Source: Tretioscincus oriximinensis (taxonomy: Eukaryota > Chordata > Lepidosauria > Squamata > Gymnophthalmidae). From it: 64,000 nucleotides of DNA. A program made the position numbers and the translations under genes. The stretch's first letter is position 1; every line of letters starts with the position of its first letter. Below are positions 48,401 through 61,588 of the stretch, in pieces. Under the pieces are notes generated by a model. The model made no database searches and had not been told where the DNA came from. It saw nothing but the letters and a program-made list of their open reading frames with translations. The stretch is from the NCBI GenBank assembly GCA_022410635.1, contig JAJVDF010000126.1:310001-374000 (forward strand). Direction: 5' to 3'.

Positions 48401-49236
48401 AGTGCAGAAAGGGCTTATGATGGGTAATCTTCCTTTCAGAAATAGAGTCTAGTGAAGAGAATCTTTGTTCTTCAAGGTAATCGTGGAGCGCAATATACTA
48501 TATATACCTCCAAGATACACAAGTTCATATTCTCTCCCTGATGAGCATATCACCATTAAACATACAGGTGAACCTTTATTCAGAGACACCTACTTTACAA
48601 GGAAACATCTTGAAGCCGTTATTTTAAAGCTGAGCTATTTTTCTTATTGATTTCTGCCAATATAAGCAAAAATTTGGTCCAAGTTACCTTGTTAAGTCAA
48701 GGTAGTCAGATACTCGGAAAGATTCCACAACATGTCCTAAAAATGATGGTAAGAAGCGCCGGCTCCTTACTGCTTACAGGCTGCTAGGGGGGACAGAATG
48801 ACAACTTATGTATCATCCACATCAGATCTGGGAAAGCTAGTTGGGTTTTTTTCCCTATTTGCTGGCTGTGTTCTCTGGAATAGGCAGGAAATTTAAAGAA
48901 ATCACGTCCATTGTTCACTGCTATATGCTTTGCACTATCTGCCTCTATACTGCTCCATTTAGAACAATAAGGATATATGGGAAGCAAATACAATTTGTGC
49001 TATTTCATTTTTTAAAATATGGGTAAACACGTTTGCTGAATTAAAAGTACACTCTCTGTAACCCAAATGCCTTACAGAACAGGGAATATATAATATTTCC
49101 CTAGCAGTGCTTTTGGATCTTACCATTATGCAGTTCTTCTTTTTCTTTTTCATCTTAGCAACAGCTTTAGTTCAGCCAATCCAGTATCAGCTTCCTCACT
49201 GTGTGAGCATCACAGTCTGAGGTTACTATAGTGCAT

Positions 49237-49252
49237 TGACCGACAGTAACCG
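49237..49252 (-). promoter_or_regulatory. Candidate LXR response element (DR4) in ABCG1 intron 2
   Basis: The + strand reads TGACCGACAGTAACCG; on the - strand this is CGGTTA CTGT CGGTCA, a direct repeat with 4-nt spacer. It differs at only a few positions from the classic LXRE consensus and, from memory, from the ABCA1 element (TGACCG-ATAG-TAACCT). ABCG1 is an established LXR target with intronic LXREs in mammals. Just upstream on the + strand, 49220-49235 (AGGTTACTATAGTGCA) is a degenerate DR4 with the same first half. Binding is inference. Confidence 0.7.
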
Positions 49253-49777
49253 AGCATGAATGAGAGAGAGCTGGCTCATGCGCCACCTCTACCGCAGTGC
49301 ACCTGCTATGATAAGGACAGGCTTTTCTTGACTCAGCTAACTGGGATTAGCAAATAATTCAGAGCAAATCCTATTTTTGATCATTTGCATTTTTAAATGC
49401 TCAAGCTATAGAATCTTGCAGGAACCCACACAGTATGAAACCTACGATTGTTCAAATGAATATATCGGAATGAATTTGTAACAGGATCTTTAAAATGAGG
49501 GAGAAAAACGAAAGGAAACCTGGTTCATTTAAACTGGTTTTGTCACTTTGCCAGGGATGGATGTAATCAATTGTGAAGTGGGGAATTTTCTTTCTGTTTT
49601 ATGCATCATTTTCCTTATCAAATAGCATACCTGAAATAAAGAAAACAGAAAACAAAGGAGTAGTTCTTCTAGTGAAAATAACCTTAAACCTCATTTTTTG
49701 GAAAGGATTAAAAGTTACAGTTTACCAAAACGGGAAGAACTTTTATTTCTTTAAGAAATAAAATATATAAACAAGAA

Positions 49778-49860
49778 CATTTTATTTATTTATTTAGGAA
49801 TTTATATCCTGCCTTTCACCATAGGTTCCAGAGCGGATAACAGAAGATTAAAACAACATA
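49778..49860 (-). repeat. LINE tail fragment
   Basis: (TTTA)n followed by 'tttatatcctgcctttcaccataggttccagagcgg', a variant of the common tail also seen at 9257-9310. Confidence 0.6.
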
Positions 49861-50022
49861 AAAACACATTAGTAACCTTAAACATTTGTTTAAATTGAGT
49901 CAAGAAAATAATGTGAATAATTTGTTATAGGAAAGCAATAAAATAAGTGTTGGCTCTGCATATGCTTCTTAATTTGTATTTTAGAAGTAGTTGAATTTAG
50001 GCAAGGAGGGACAGTGAGGGAC

Positions 50023-50270
50023 AGTGGTGCAGCAGTTAAATGCCCTGGTGTTCAGCAGAGATGTGGAACCTAAAGCTCTGTGTTAGCTGTGGAGAAGGGT
50101 GAGCACCCTCTACTGGCCTGCCAACTCAGCTATTTTCAAGCAAGAATTTGTGAATAGATAAATGGGGACCATCACAGTGTGGTGGAGAAAGTAGAATGTA
50201 AGCTTTCAGGTGAGAAATAAGTTTGTAAGCCACTTTGAGTCCCTTCAGGTGAGAAAAGGGAGACAAAAAC
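50023..50270 (+). repeat. SINE-like repeat
   Basis: Begins GGGACAGTGGTGCAGCAGTTAA and ends GTAAGCCACTTTGAGTCCCTT, wording typical of tRNA-SINE head and tail in lizards. A and B boxes are weak. Confidence 0.45.
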
Positions 50271-50384
50271 ACTCTGTTTTGAGATAACACATATTTTCAC
50301 TATGAATTATGTAAATATAAGTGTGAGTTGCTAAGCAAAACTATAACTCACTGTGGAATTGAAATATACAAATGCAATCACATT

Positions 50385-50517
50385 CTAAGCTGAAGAAGAA
50401 GAAGTAGATGTGTCTACGAAAGCTTATGCCACCCACTTTTCTCAAGTTAGTCTCAAAGTGCTACTAGCTCCTTTGCTGGACTTTCTACTAGACTAACACA
50501 GCTATTTCTCTGAAATT
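50385..50517 (+). repeat. Interspersed repeat, GAAAGCTTATGCC type, simple forward copy
   Basis: Reads TCTACGAAAGCTTATGCCAC, then CTCAAGTTAGTCTCAAAGTG and TAGACTAACACAGC. It is flanked by TAAGCTGAA on both sides, a likely target duplication. It is the same family as the fold-back at 23249-23449 and older fragments near 33070-33250, 46270-46350, 54095-54215 and 59060-59140. Confidence 0.75.
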
Positions 50518-50944
50518 AAGCTGAATGATAATATTTCATAATAGAAAATTAATTATCTCATCCATAGCATCTTTGCAAGTTTTTCTTAAAAAAGCAATAT
50601 TAACATACATCTTACTTTACCATAGCTCTGAATTAAGCTGGGCTGTGTTAACACATAAAAGTGTTCAAACGTCCCTTGGGGACACTAGTATGATGTATTC
50701 TCATTCTGTTTTTATAGCCTTGAATGTTCGAGTCGGGTGTGGGAGAGAGAGTCAAGCAGGCAGAATTCTCTAGTGCCGCATTGCATGCCAATGGTACAGT
50801 CAAGGATCCTTGGCAGCACCGTTGCAAAACACATCTTCCATTTTCAAAAATCTGCAATGGTATATTTTGTATCTTTATATATATTTTGCCTCTAAAAAGT
50901 TGTCATGGCTGCTGGGGGAAACATAAGATGGTGTTTGCTAAATG

Positions 50945-51110
50945 CCAGAGTAGGGGCAGTGGTGATGCAGCACATCCCTCCGATGTTCAAAAAGCTACAG
51001 TTGAGGTTCAAATATAGCATCTTTATATTTTGCAGACACTGTTGGGGTGGGGGGATGGGGGACATGACCCATGGCAGTGTAGGGGCAGTGGTGATACAGT
51101 GCTCCTTAAA
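50945..51110 (+). repeat. Degenerate 129-bp tandem repeat
   Basis: GTAGGGGCAGTGGTGATGCAG at about 50950 recurs as GTAGGGGCAGTGGTGATACAG at about 51079, with partial similarity between. Two copies only. Confidence 0.5.
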
Positions 51111-51309
51111 TGTGAGCCCTTCTTAGTAAGAAACTGAAGATTGAGCCCAATCTACTTTTACACTGTTTGTGACCAACATAATATATTGCCAGTGTAGCAA
51201 GTTGACTCAAACACAAAAAACTGTAGAGATTTTTCTAGACTATATTGTAAGATCTATATTATACTATACTAGTGGAATTAGCCAGTTGCATTATGGGCTC
51301 TTAATCTTC

Positions 51310-51520
51310 TTCCTCCTTGCTCCCATCCATGCCTCAACCTACTCCCACCCTCCTTTTTTCAGTTGTCGCTTCTTTTGTTCCTTGGTTCTTCCCATTTTTT
51401 TACCTTTGTTCTTCCTTTCTTTATTTTTCCTTCTTCATGTTCCTTCTTTCCCTCCCATCTTTCATCCTTTCCTTTGTTCTTCCTTTACTTGACTTCCTTC
51501 TTTTCCCTCCCAGTACTGGC
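51310..51520 (+). repeat. Pyrimidine-rich tract
   Basis: About 210 nt that is almost all C and T (TTCCTT, CCCTCC, TTCTTC words). Low complexity; not protein coding despite long open frames in all three forward frames. Confidence 0.85.
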
Positions 51521-51781
51521 TCCCGGTACTGAACCCTGGGATATTCTACTTCTCACATCTTTCCACCCAGAGAACTTCCATTTATTACTCATACTTCCCT
51601 CTGTTTTCTGTCTGTTAGCCAGTTTTTAACCCAAAACTCTGGTCTCTGGAAGCTGCCAGAGTTCTGAGCCCTGTCATTGGTCGTTATACTTTGGAATGTT
51701 GAATTCTCCTACATGCCTTTTATTACATATGATTATACTATACTATATTGTACTATAATCTATAATACAGATTTTATAATA

Positions 51782-51981
51782 CAGGGTGCTTCAAAAATGT
51801 ATACACACTTTGAACTTCCATAGAAAATTGATGCTGCAGGTCACCAATTTGAGCAGTTGTTATTTACGGTTTATTTACATTGGACTTTAAGCTTTCTAAT
51901 TTCCTGAAATTTAACTTTGTAGAACAGTAAATAAATTTTCTATGGAAGTTCATAGTGTGTTTACATTTTTTGAAGCACCCT
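51782..51981. mobile_element. 200-bp terminal-inverted-repeat element (mariner-type MITE)
   Basis: The left end CAGGGTGCTTCAAAAATG and the right end, whose complement is AGGGTGCTTCAAAAAATG, continue as inverted repeats for about 48 nt to AATTTTCTATGGAAGTTCA. It is flanked by TA on both sides. No coding capacity. The assignment to Tc1/mariner rests on TA flanks and short TIR length. Confidence 0.8.
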
Positions 51982-53370
51982 ATACATAATTCCCAGGTTA
52001 CTTGTTTTATATATTTGGGGCTTGTCCAAACTCAAAACCTAGCTGATCTGTAGCATCCCTTTTAGGTGAACCACTAAATCTATTTTCTATGTTATCTTTC
52101 TCTTTAAACCTACCTACATTAAAAAAGGAAATCTGCCCTACTACCTCAAATAAACTTGATTAGTATTTTCTCTTTCTCTGAGCAAATATATTACTTTGAT
52201 ATCATTCCATGTCATTAATTGGGTTGTCCATCAAATATTCTAGGAAGCTGTTTCACAAACCAGACTCAATATAATCTACCAGGATAGTTTAAGAGGCTAG
52301 GCAGATTTGGAGATAAGCCAAAAATGAGCCTTTTCTGAGACTTAACCTAAATTAACCCGGCCTCAGTTTAAGCTACCTCATCATGTTATATTTCAACAAT
52401 ATGTTATTACAGGCATTCCTCATATTGTATGTTTCGCTGATTGTGCTTTTGCTTTCATGCAGTCCTTTCTATGTCTTCATAGTTATAAAGTTGCTGCTGG
52501 TTTTTCTAATATAATTTTGCATAAAACAGTGGTATCCTGCAATGAAAGTAGCCTGTTGCTCAAGGGATGACTGTATTTGAGAGGAAAATCCGTGGAATAT
52601 TCCTGTTAGAGAATATTAATTCCTGAAGATTCTCTGGGGAAAAAGGGGTGTGTGTGTGTTCAGGAGTCATGTCTCTTAAGGCAGCAGAACCTTTTAGGCT
52701 TGGGTTTTAATAATGCATTTTACCACAAAAACTAAAAAAAAACATATAAAACAATGGGAAATTAAGAGAGAGACACATAAAAATGAGATATTAATCAATG
52801 CCTAGCATTCCCTCTCCTAGAGATTTCCATTTACCAATTCCTTGTATGCCATTTAATTTTAAAAGTAAACACTGGATGTGTATGGGTATGCATTCATATA
52901 TACTTTTTATCAGTTTTCTAAAAGTCATTCACTATTCGTTTTGGTCATATTGTAATTTGAATTTTTTTCTGCCTGAGTAGAATGAGAATTAGGTAGCAGT
53001 GTGCAAATTTCAGTTTATGTTTGCACATTTGTATGAATAGCTTGTGTTCAAATATGTTACTGTTTTACAATGTTAATTTTGTACTGTTTTTATTGTTGGC
53101 TGCCCTGAGACCTTCGGGAATAAATGAATACATGTGTGTATAGTACCATGTTTGTATTTGAATGAACTGAACACCTTTTAACAGTTATGAACACAAAATG
53201 GTATTTTCCCATTGAAAAAGGCCTTTTCAAATTTTAAAAATGGACAATCGTGTTTTGGAATGTGTTCAAATGTGAACACCTGGTTTTTCAAGGGGTCCAT
53301 TTGCCATTGTTACAAGTACTGATCATGACTTGTTTGAACAGTTTTAGACCTTCAGTGACAACAATATAAG

Positions 53371-53592
53371 CAGTGCTTTTTTTCTAGAAAAAAGGGTGAC
53401 GGTACTAACGCCGGTGAGGGGGGGGGCGGCGTTAGCGGCAGCGGGGGGGCAGCGTTAGCGGCGTGGGGTGGTGTTAGCGGTGGCGGTGGCCGCCGCTGCC
53501 CCCCGCTGCTGCTGCCGCCACTAACGCCGCCCCCCCGCCTAAATAAAAGGTGCCGGTACTGTGTACCGGCGGGTTCCGTCACAAAAGCCCTG
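53371..53592 (-). mobile_element. Non-autonomous hAT element with GC-rich core, copy 2
   Basis: Same family as 2283-2536 in inverse orientation: CAGTGCTTTTTTTCTAG at the left, GCCCTG at the right. An exact 8-bp target duplication AATATAAG is at 53363-53370 and 53593-53600. The core is GTTAGCGGC-type repeats. Confidence 0.9.
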
Positions 53593-56500
53593 AATATAAG
53601 TAAACTGATTGTGGATGATGAGACTGTGACAATTTTAAAAATCATAATGTGACTTGTTCTCAAAAAGCACAATTAGCAGAGTGCTTGCAATACACACTTT
53701 TCTCTATTCTGTCCATTTAAAACAAAGAGGCAACTAGTAAACGCAAGAAACACCAACATGTTTTAAGCAGGTACAAAGAAAAACCTTCCTTGGGCACAGG
53801 ACATATTTGGGACACCTGTCATTTATGGGAAACTCACAGCAGAAAAGACCTTTCCTGGAACTGAAACTAGTCTGATTCCTGTGCCTAAATGTAAGAAAAG
53901 ACTCCTCTACAAAATTAAGCAATTATAATGAAGTAAATATAACTCTAATGTCTGTGCACCTAATTTGCAGGCAAATGTTCTCATGTTCAGTTCCTAGCAT
54001 CATTTTGGAAGAATGCAATGGAAAACCACTTCCATATATCTGCAAAGAAAATTGTATGGAACCTAAGCAAACATGCCTATAGTTCTATTAGGACAGGTGC
54101 AAGCTTATGTAGGCTTTCAGGTTTCGTTACTGCATCTGAAGGGGGAGTAGACGGGTCTATGGAAGCTCATGTCATCTACCTTTTTCTTGTTAGTCTCCAA
54201 ATACTACAGGCCCCCTTGCTGAGGTTTCATTATTATAAAGGGTAGGCAGAAAGGTAAATTAGTTCTGTTAATGCATTCATTTTCTGTGTGTGTGGAAGCT
54301 GAAGTTGGAATTAGTATGAACTGTACCTCTTCAAAATGCCTGGCTAATAGAGGTAAAGAGTGCTGTTAGAACACTATTTTGAAATTGGACTGGCAACATA
54401 ATACTAGATGTTATCTTAACCATTCTAGGTTAATAGTACCTGCTAACTATACCTAGTACACTAGATACTGAATTGCTAGATAATGCTGATTCAATATGGG
54501 ATGTGTGAATATCAACAGGGAATAATATTTGTATCAGACTTAAGTGCCCAATATCTACATTATTTCATCAGATCATCACCTTATTACTTGTTTATAAACT
54601 CAGTGATGTAGCCAGACTCAAGAACAATAAGGCGGATTATCACTTCTTGCAGATTATAAAGTCTAAAGTGAGGATCTGCCAGACAAGAGAGCACATCCCT
54701 CTGTCTTCGCTTTAAAACTGCTGCCTTCGCTACTGCCTTCTTCGAGGCAAAGTTCATACATCCTGTACAATGCTTTGCCTTGAGAAAAAAATGGGAATCT
54801 CACATTGTATGCTTTCTTTCTCTGTCACACATATGCGTGGATTGAATCACAAGAGGTGATAATCAGATGTATTAACCTTGTGTCCTGCTGCAGCCTGTAT
54901 CACTACTGTAAAAATTAGATTTTCTGGCTGAAATGTCCTAGCAATGCATTCTTATCTGCTTATTTGTATTTCTGTAAGCTCTAAGAGTTCATTGTTTTTA
55001 CATGTGTGTTTTACATTGTTTTTAAGGGAAATCATATAGAGTCTATGGCTTCACTTTCTAGCTTAGATACCAGTTGATGCCCTTCTACCAATATATTTCT
55101 ATTCTGTGACTTGCAGTGATTGCGCTACCATATTATTTAATGTGATCACTGTCCAAGGTGTCATTTTCTGAGACATGATGCATTAGTTGGCAGTTGGCAG
55201 TAAAGTTTCCATTATCCCAAGATTCCAAATTTTACACCTCAATCCTCCTCCTTCCTTTGCTGAGATACTGTTGCCATGGATTGTCTGGGACATCCATGGC
55301 ATATGGCAACCCTAATTGATAGGCTACTAGATAGCTTGGGTCTTGCAGAGTTCCTCTTATGTTCTCATGTTCAGTTTTCTCAAGGGAAGTCAAGAGAAAT
55401 GTTTTTGGTGCTGGTCATTAAATTGTGTTACATAATTGTTTTTCATTGTATCTGTCATTCTTCCTGCACATTTAAAAAAAAGTATTTTTAAAGTAGAAAA
55501 AAATGCGTTATGTTAGGAAGATAGATCCTTTCGTTTAATTCTTAGAAATTAATGCTTGTTGTAAAGGTTTTCTTACTTAAATATCTCCTCCCAAAAGACA
55601 TTTTTACTCATAAACTGACATAAAATCCATATAATATAGTAGAATTGAACTAGCAACAATTAACAGTAACAACAAAACTCTCTAAGATCAGATAGAAGCA
55701 AGTTTATATAACAGTTGTCTAACCTGAAATCTGTAGATTCACTGAAAATATTGAAACTGGGCATCATATAAAAGCTTTCTCTTTATACTCCTAGTTATTT
55801 GGAGAAAAGCGAATGAACCAAGTAGTTTTGGGGCAAAGCATATAATGATCTTTAGTTTTTGAGAGCTATAGGCATCAGGTTGCCCTGTGGGATACATCAC
55901 TGAATCACTTGCATGAAGCCTGGTGGGAGAAGGGTTATTATCGTTCATTGACCCATTTAAGAGGAGCTTTCTGTTCTGTGTTGCCAGCACGTAGCTATGG
56001 CTGCTCATGGAATATCTAGCTTCATATTTCTCACACAATCCTAACATCTGCTTTCTGGGATGAGAATCTAGCAAAATCTTCTTATTTTAATAACACTTTC
56101 CAACTTTAGTTAAAGAAATACTGTATATTTATAGCAGATCTGTATATTTAACAGCCGCAGTCTTATCCTTTATTGCCCAGTATCTTTTGCATCAAGTTTT
56201 TTTTCTTCTGCTGACTACCATTTTTGTTTTTTTAAATAAATGAACATAAATGAAAGAAGCCTGTGCCTCTTAGAGCTAATCTGTAGGAAGAAAAAGACTT
56301 ATAGTATCAGGTCTTATTTTTATTTTGTAAACCATAGGTAATTTATCACCACAAGGCTTGATTCTGATAACATTCTCTACTCTGGGCTGTCTTTCAAATG
56401 CAGCAAAGAATATTACAGTAATCAACTCTTGTGATAATGACTTATCCAGAGTTCACTATTGCTAATGTGACCATCATAAATATACTGACTGGTACTGATA

Positions 56501-59500
56501 AAATGCATTCCTGGCTGTTGCTGTCAAGTGAGCACCCCACATTAGCACTGAGTTTAGAAAGAATCTGTGGACCATCTATGGTGAAGGTCATTATTCCATT
56601 GAATTCCCCATCTATATTCTGTTTTTAGTTATCCCCAGAACAACTAAGTGATCCAGATCATGCAATTCATCCTACCAGTTGAAATAGACTACCCTTCAGC
56701 AGGACAGTGCTGCTTACATGGCAGTGGTTTTCCTCTCTTAGTCTTCATGCTGGGCCTTCCAATTCTAATGATCAGGGATAAAAAATTCCCATATTTGAGT
56801 CCTTTGTTGCATCACCAAAATGGGGTTCCCCAGCAATGTACAACATAGAAACAAACCCTACCGCAGATCTTTAGTATTCATATTATGCTGTTAATACACG
56901 TTGATATTGAGAAAGTTACCACATAAAAAGGGGATAAAACATTGGGTTTTTTTTTTAAAAAAAAAACCAAGATCTACTTGCATTGGGAGAAGTAACAGTA
57001 GAGAACATATCATTCAACTCTAGATCTCAAATAGCTTTATTTTTACAATTGTCCACTATTTTTAAGCTCAAATTATTATGCTAGGTTTTTTTTCTACAGT
57101 TTTGAATCAGAACTCAATAGCCAGTTGATTTCAAGCATTTTTGCATTTTGTAAGTGATTTTGTAAAGAAGAGAAGAAAAATTTGATGTACATATAAATAC
57201 AAAGCACATAAACATACTAATGTGGCATTGGTGAATTTATGGCGAATGGCATGTGGTTAGGCACGAAAGAATGAGGTCGCACCTTCTGTTAAGCTTCCTT
57301 CCACAGATGCCGTCATGTGAGGGGTAATGTTGTCTGGTGAGATGTCACANTTCACTAATTCCTCTGAAGTACATCATTGTGCATTTATTAAGTTATACAA
57401 TTAACGAACTGCTATTTGAAAAGAATGTATAAACTGCACAGCTTTAGAAAGAAACATGTACTGTACATTTAATCAAAACTGCTTGACAATACAACAGTTT
57501 GTCTAATCTAAATCCTTCTAAAATGTAATCCATGGTTTGGAGTTAACAAAGTTAAAACAGCTGTTTGATTTTCTAATCTAAATTCTGTGCAAGTTAATAA
57601 TCTGGATGGCCTTTAAAGTTCCAGCCATGTTGCCTTACCAATTTAAATCCCTACTTTTACGGCCTTGCCAGATGTGCTTAAAACATCATCTTGTTGGGTC
57701 CAGAAGACATACCCAGTATAGTATTGGACTACTGTAATTCTATCCAGCCAAAATACAATATTTAGGACCCCACCCAGGCAGGACTTGAAATTCAGTACTA
57801 ACCTTGGGGCTATGCCATAGCATATGTGTCCATGGCAATTTCTATACAGATGAAGGNCATCAAGGTTATATCCTGCAATAATGTTACTATGGGAAAATAA
57901 ACTCCCAACTCAGATTTTATAAAAGCAGTGAAAGGACCTATGTGTCTAGATGCTGTTCTGTCCTATTTTACACTAAGCTGAAACCAGCCAAAAAATGGCT
58001 GTCAAAATACATAGATATATGTAAAATGCCATTGTGGGAGCAGCATAGATGAGGATAGCAACAAGCATGCTCAGGATCTAAACTCAATCCTGCATTTTCA
58101 CCTCCCATTCTGGAGACAGCCTAGGATAGTGCAGGAGTGTGGATTTCTGCTCAGATAGNCTCACCGTGCTCTCAGCAGGTGCAACTTGTGCTGGAACAAC
58201 AATTGATCATTCATTAAGGAATTAATTGCTGGTGTAAAAATAAACAAAAGAAAAGAAGTTGGAGAATCAGTTTCAATGAGGGCCTGTCCAATGAGCCAAC
58301 CAAGCCATCTATGAAAACATCACAAGAATATTCCACAGACAAAGGATGGATTTGCACTTCCCTGTTTGCAGTAGACTACTTGCTAACCATTATGTTCACA
58401 TTTTGGGAAATACTGTGGTTATTCAGCATTCCTGGAGTAAAACCCAGTTGTTCTAAGAGTCAGACTTCTCAGGCTAGAGGGTGGCAGGGGAGGGGGCATC
58501 CCCCCCAAATATTTTTGCCCCCCTCAAAAAAGAAATTCACCAAATTACCTCATCCCAAATTTGTGAAGTTGTTCTCCCCACCCACCCCAATATATATACC
58601 CCAATATCCTTATACCCACAATTCCTGTAGAAATTGATGCAATCAACAAATGGAGAGCCNCAGAGCAGGGATTGTTTTTGGAAAACTGCCAAGTCAGGCC
58701 CAACCTTATTNTGCTCTTTAGGTCACCCCAAGCAATAGCAGGTGATTTAGGGATTCTAATGGTAATGTTCTGCTCGTATGCACATACCCTTTTACTGCAA
58801 TTGGATGAAAACATGTCATGTGATATGGCCTTTTATACAACATTTATACTTTCTAGGAAACACCCTAATCTTAACTTTTAAGTTGACCACACAAGGCTAC
58901 ATTAAGTTTAAGAATGCTTTTGGNGTGTTTGGGGANTAATCAAATAATTAGCANTGCAAATGATCTGTCCCTGCTATTTACTTGCAATTTGATTGCAGTA
59001 TCAAAATGCAAAAACAAATTTGAGATAAATGGAANAGTGCTTTTAGAATGATTGTTTAACAAGAGGATCTTCTTGTAGCACTTTAGAGAATTTAGCTGGC
59101 ATGAGCTTTCACAGGGAATTCTACTACATCAGATACTAGGGAACAACTGCATAGGGAAATACTATATGTAGCAAACTGTGTGTAAATAGGTGTGCAGGTG
59201 ATTAATCAGCTAAGGTACAGCTTGACTTGCAGTTGTGGAGTGGTGAGCCAATTAGCAATGTACATGCAGCATTCCAATTGCTTTCCTTTATTATGCCACA
59301 AAGTGCATATGCACCCTAAATAGCTCTAATGGATGGGAGAGAGAGGTATTTTCCCATTCTGATAGGAACTTTAAATCAAATAGATTACGGTTTCATTTTT
59401 GATACCTGTGGGTCCAGAATTGTGACTTTTTTTGAGTGGAATTCAGCCATCTGCAGGTGGGGAAAGGGGCAGCTGGAAAGCTCTCCTGTCCATTCATAAA

Positions 59501-61078
59501 CAGTTAGAAGGGATGGGTATTTGGAAGGAAGCGAGTGGGCAATATAGCTGCATATGATTGAACATCATTTTTTCTCTCCTTCTTCTTGCAACTGTTCCAT
59601 GCAGATTTGAAGCAGTAGCAGCATGATCGTCAGTCCATTATTGACTAATCATTCTCATTTTATAATCCCTGCCTTTTGTGTGGTTACCTTTGAAAAGGCT
59701 NGGTTTGGAAGATACAGACCATGAGGGGCTGATTGTTCCTTTCATTTCAAATGCTGCTGACATTTTCTGTTAGAAGCGTTTGAAATGGTGGTGACAATCA
59801 AAATGTTCTGTAATTATAATCCTGACTTAAACATTCGCAAACCCCGTTTCCTAGCAACACCCCAGATATCTATGCTTGGATGAGGCAAAATGTCCCACCC
59901 CTCCCTTTCCCCACCCAGAGCTGGATGACTTCCACCCCAAATAACCCATATTCTAGTCCCACAGTTGACTGTGATGTCAGAAATCCAAATTTTGGAGACG
60001 GAAAATAACTGTAACCAAATGCCATTTTCTTTCCTTCCAAAACTACACTAAAAGGTGCTGTTGAAATGGGGCTTGTGGTGCTGATATGCTCTGCTACTCT
60101 GAAGCAACTATAGAAAATGATAGCTTGAGTGCTTCATCTTTCAATATGTTTCATGGAATTTGTGAAGAAGTCTTTCTGCAGTGACCTTGGTGGGCAATAA
60201 AGTTAGTGATGGATGGGTCAATTCTGTCCTTATCTTGGCACTAAGCTATCTGAAGAATTCTCAAAATTCTAGACTTAATAAAGATCAGATAATCGTCCTG
60301 TTGCATTTCAGAAGCCTCCTGGTTGCTCTATTGGGTTTCTATCTCTAAATCCTGTCTAGGTTGCATATATAGAGAATGTATATGTGTACAAATTATACAC
60401 CATGTATAACTAGAGGAAATCTGTGATGTCAATATAGAATTATGTGTTAGCTGATCCCATGAAAGATTAGCCTCAACGTTGTGCACTAGAAAGATTAGTT
60501 ATTTATGTCTTTGGATATTTTTAAGCCTTGATAAAGGATTATAAAGTTCACAATGTTGCCTCTGGTGTAGTGACTTTCATAAGTAATAAGAACTTTCACC
60601 TACTTCGAGAAAGAATAATGTGTGCTATTGTGTTTCCAAGTCTAAGTACCCTGATCAGCAAAGCATAAAAATTCTAGAATTGTATAGGTTTTTCCACCCA
60701 CAATTTAAAGAAAAAAAATCATGCAGTTATTCAGAGACTGTTGAGGCTAAGCAGCAGGAATGCTGTATAAATTGCTTCATTTAGCTAAATTATTGTGCGA
60801 TCCTGAAAATAGACTTGCCTGGATCCAAATTCATGGTTTTCTTTCCTGCAGTTCAGTAAAACCAGCATTGTTATTATTATAAGTTATCTGGTAGCACAAC
60901 CGACTCTTGATTCATTATAAACCCTCTTTCATCTTAACATCTGAATTCAACCTATCAAATACACTTCAGGCAATGGTTTGATAAATGGCTCGCTATTATC
61001 CCCCTTTCTATTCCTCACATAGTAGTTTACTTCCTTTAAAGCCTGTGAGTACAGAATGGTATTTTCTCTTCCTTTTGT

Positions 61079-61386
61079 CTTTTCTCATCCTTCCAGCATG
61101 CCTGAAGTGTCAATATGGTGAAAATGCATATTTTTGATTGTCATAGATATTGTCATTGAATAGACACAATAGCACATCTTTTGCTAACAGAACAATACCT
61201 GTAGAGAAGGTAGGGAAAACTGGGACGGACGGACGGACGTCCCAGTTTTCCCTACCTTCTCTACAGGTATTGTTCTGTTAGCAAAAGATGTGCTAGTGTG
61301 TCTATTCAATGACAATATCTATGACAATCAAAAATATGCATTTTCACCATATTGACACTTCAGGCAAGCTGGAAGGATGAGAAAGG
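61079..61386. repeat. Near-perfect 149-nt inverted repeat
   Basis: Arms 61079-61227 and 61238-61386 are reverse complements with about three to four differences. The centre is a GGAC tetranucleotide run ending in GGACGTCC, and the right arm runs directly into a second GGAC/GCAC run. No terminal transposon signature or target duplication was found. Confidence 0.93.
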
Positions 61387-61504
61387 ACGGACGGACGCAC
61401 GCACGCAGAAAAGCATGCACACACACACACACACACAAAAAAAACCAAGTTTGGTAACAACAAACNCTAGGGCAACTAAAAGTACTTCCTGCTTTTCTTC
61501 TTGT

Positions 61505-61588
61505 ATTCTTCTATGTACACATTTTGTTTCCACATTGCAATGATGTAAAAACAAATGATGTGGAAACAAAATGTGTACATAGAAGAAT
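61505..61588. repeat. Perfect 31-nt inverted repeat
   Basis: The arms ATTCTTCTATGTACACATTT... (61505-61535) and their exact complement (61558-61588) are separated by 22 nt. It lies 119 bp from the larger inverted repeat at 61079-61386. Confidence 0.93.

Noticed and set aside
51317..51629. Open frames rich in Phe, Leu, Ser and Pro.
   Set aside because: Product of the pyrimidine tract; low complexity.
61381..61440. GGAC/GCAC and CA runs considered as a possible CRISPR-like or satellite array.
   Set aside because: Simple microsatellites without spacers, and a vertebrate context.
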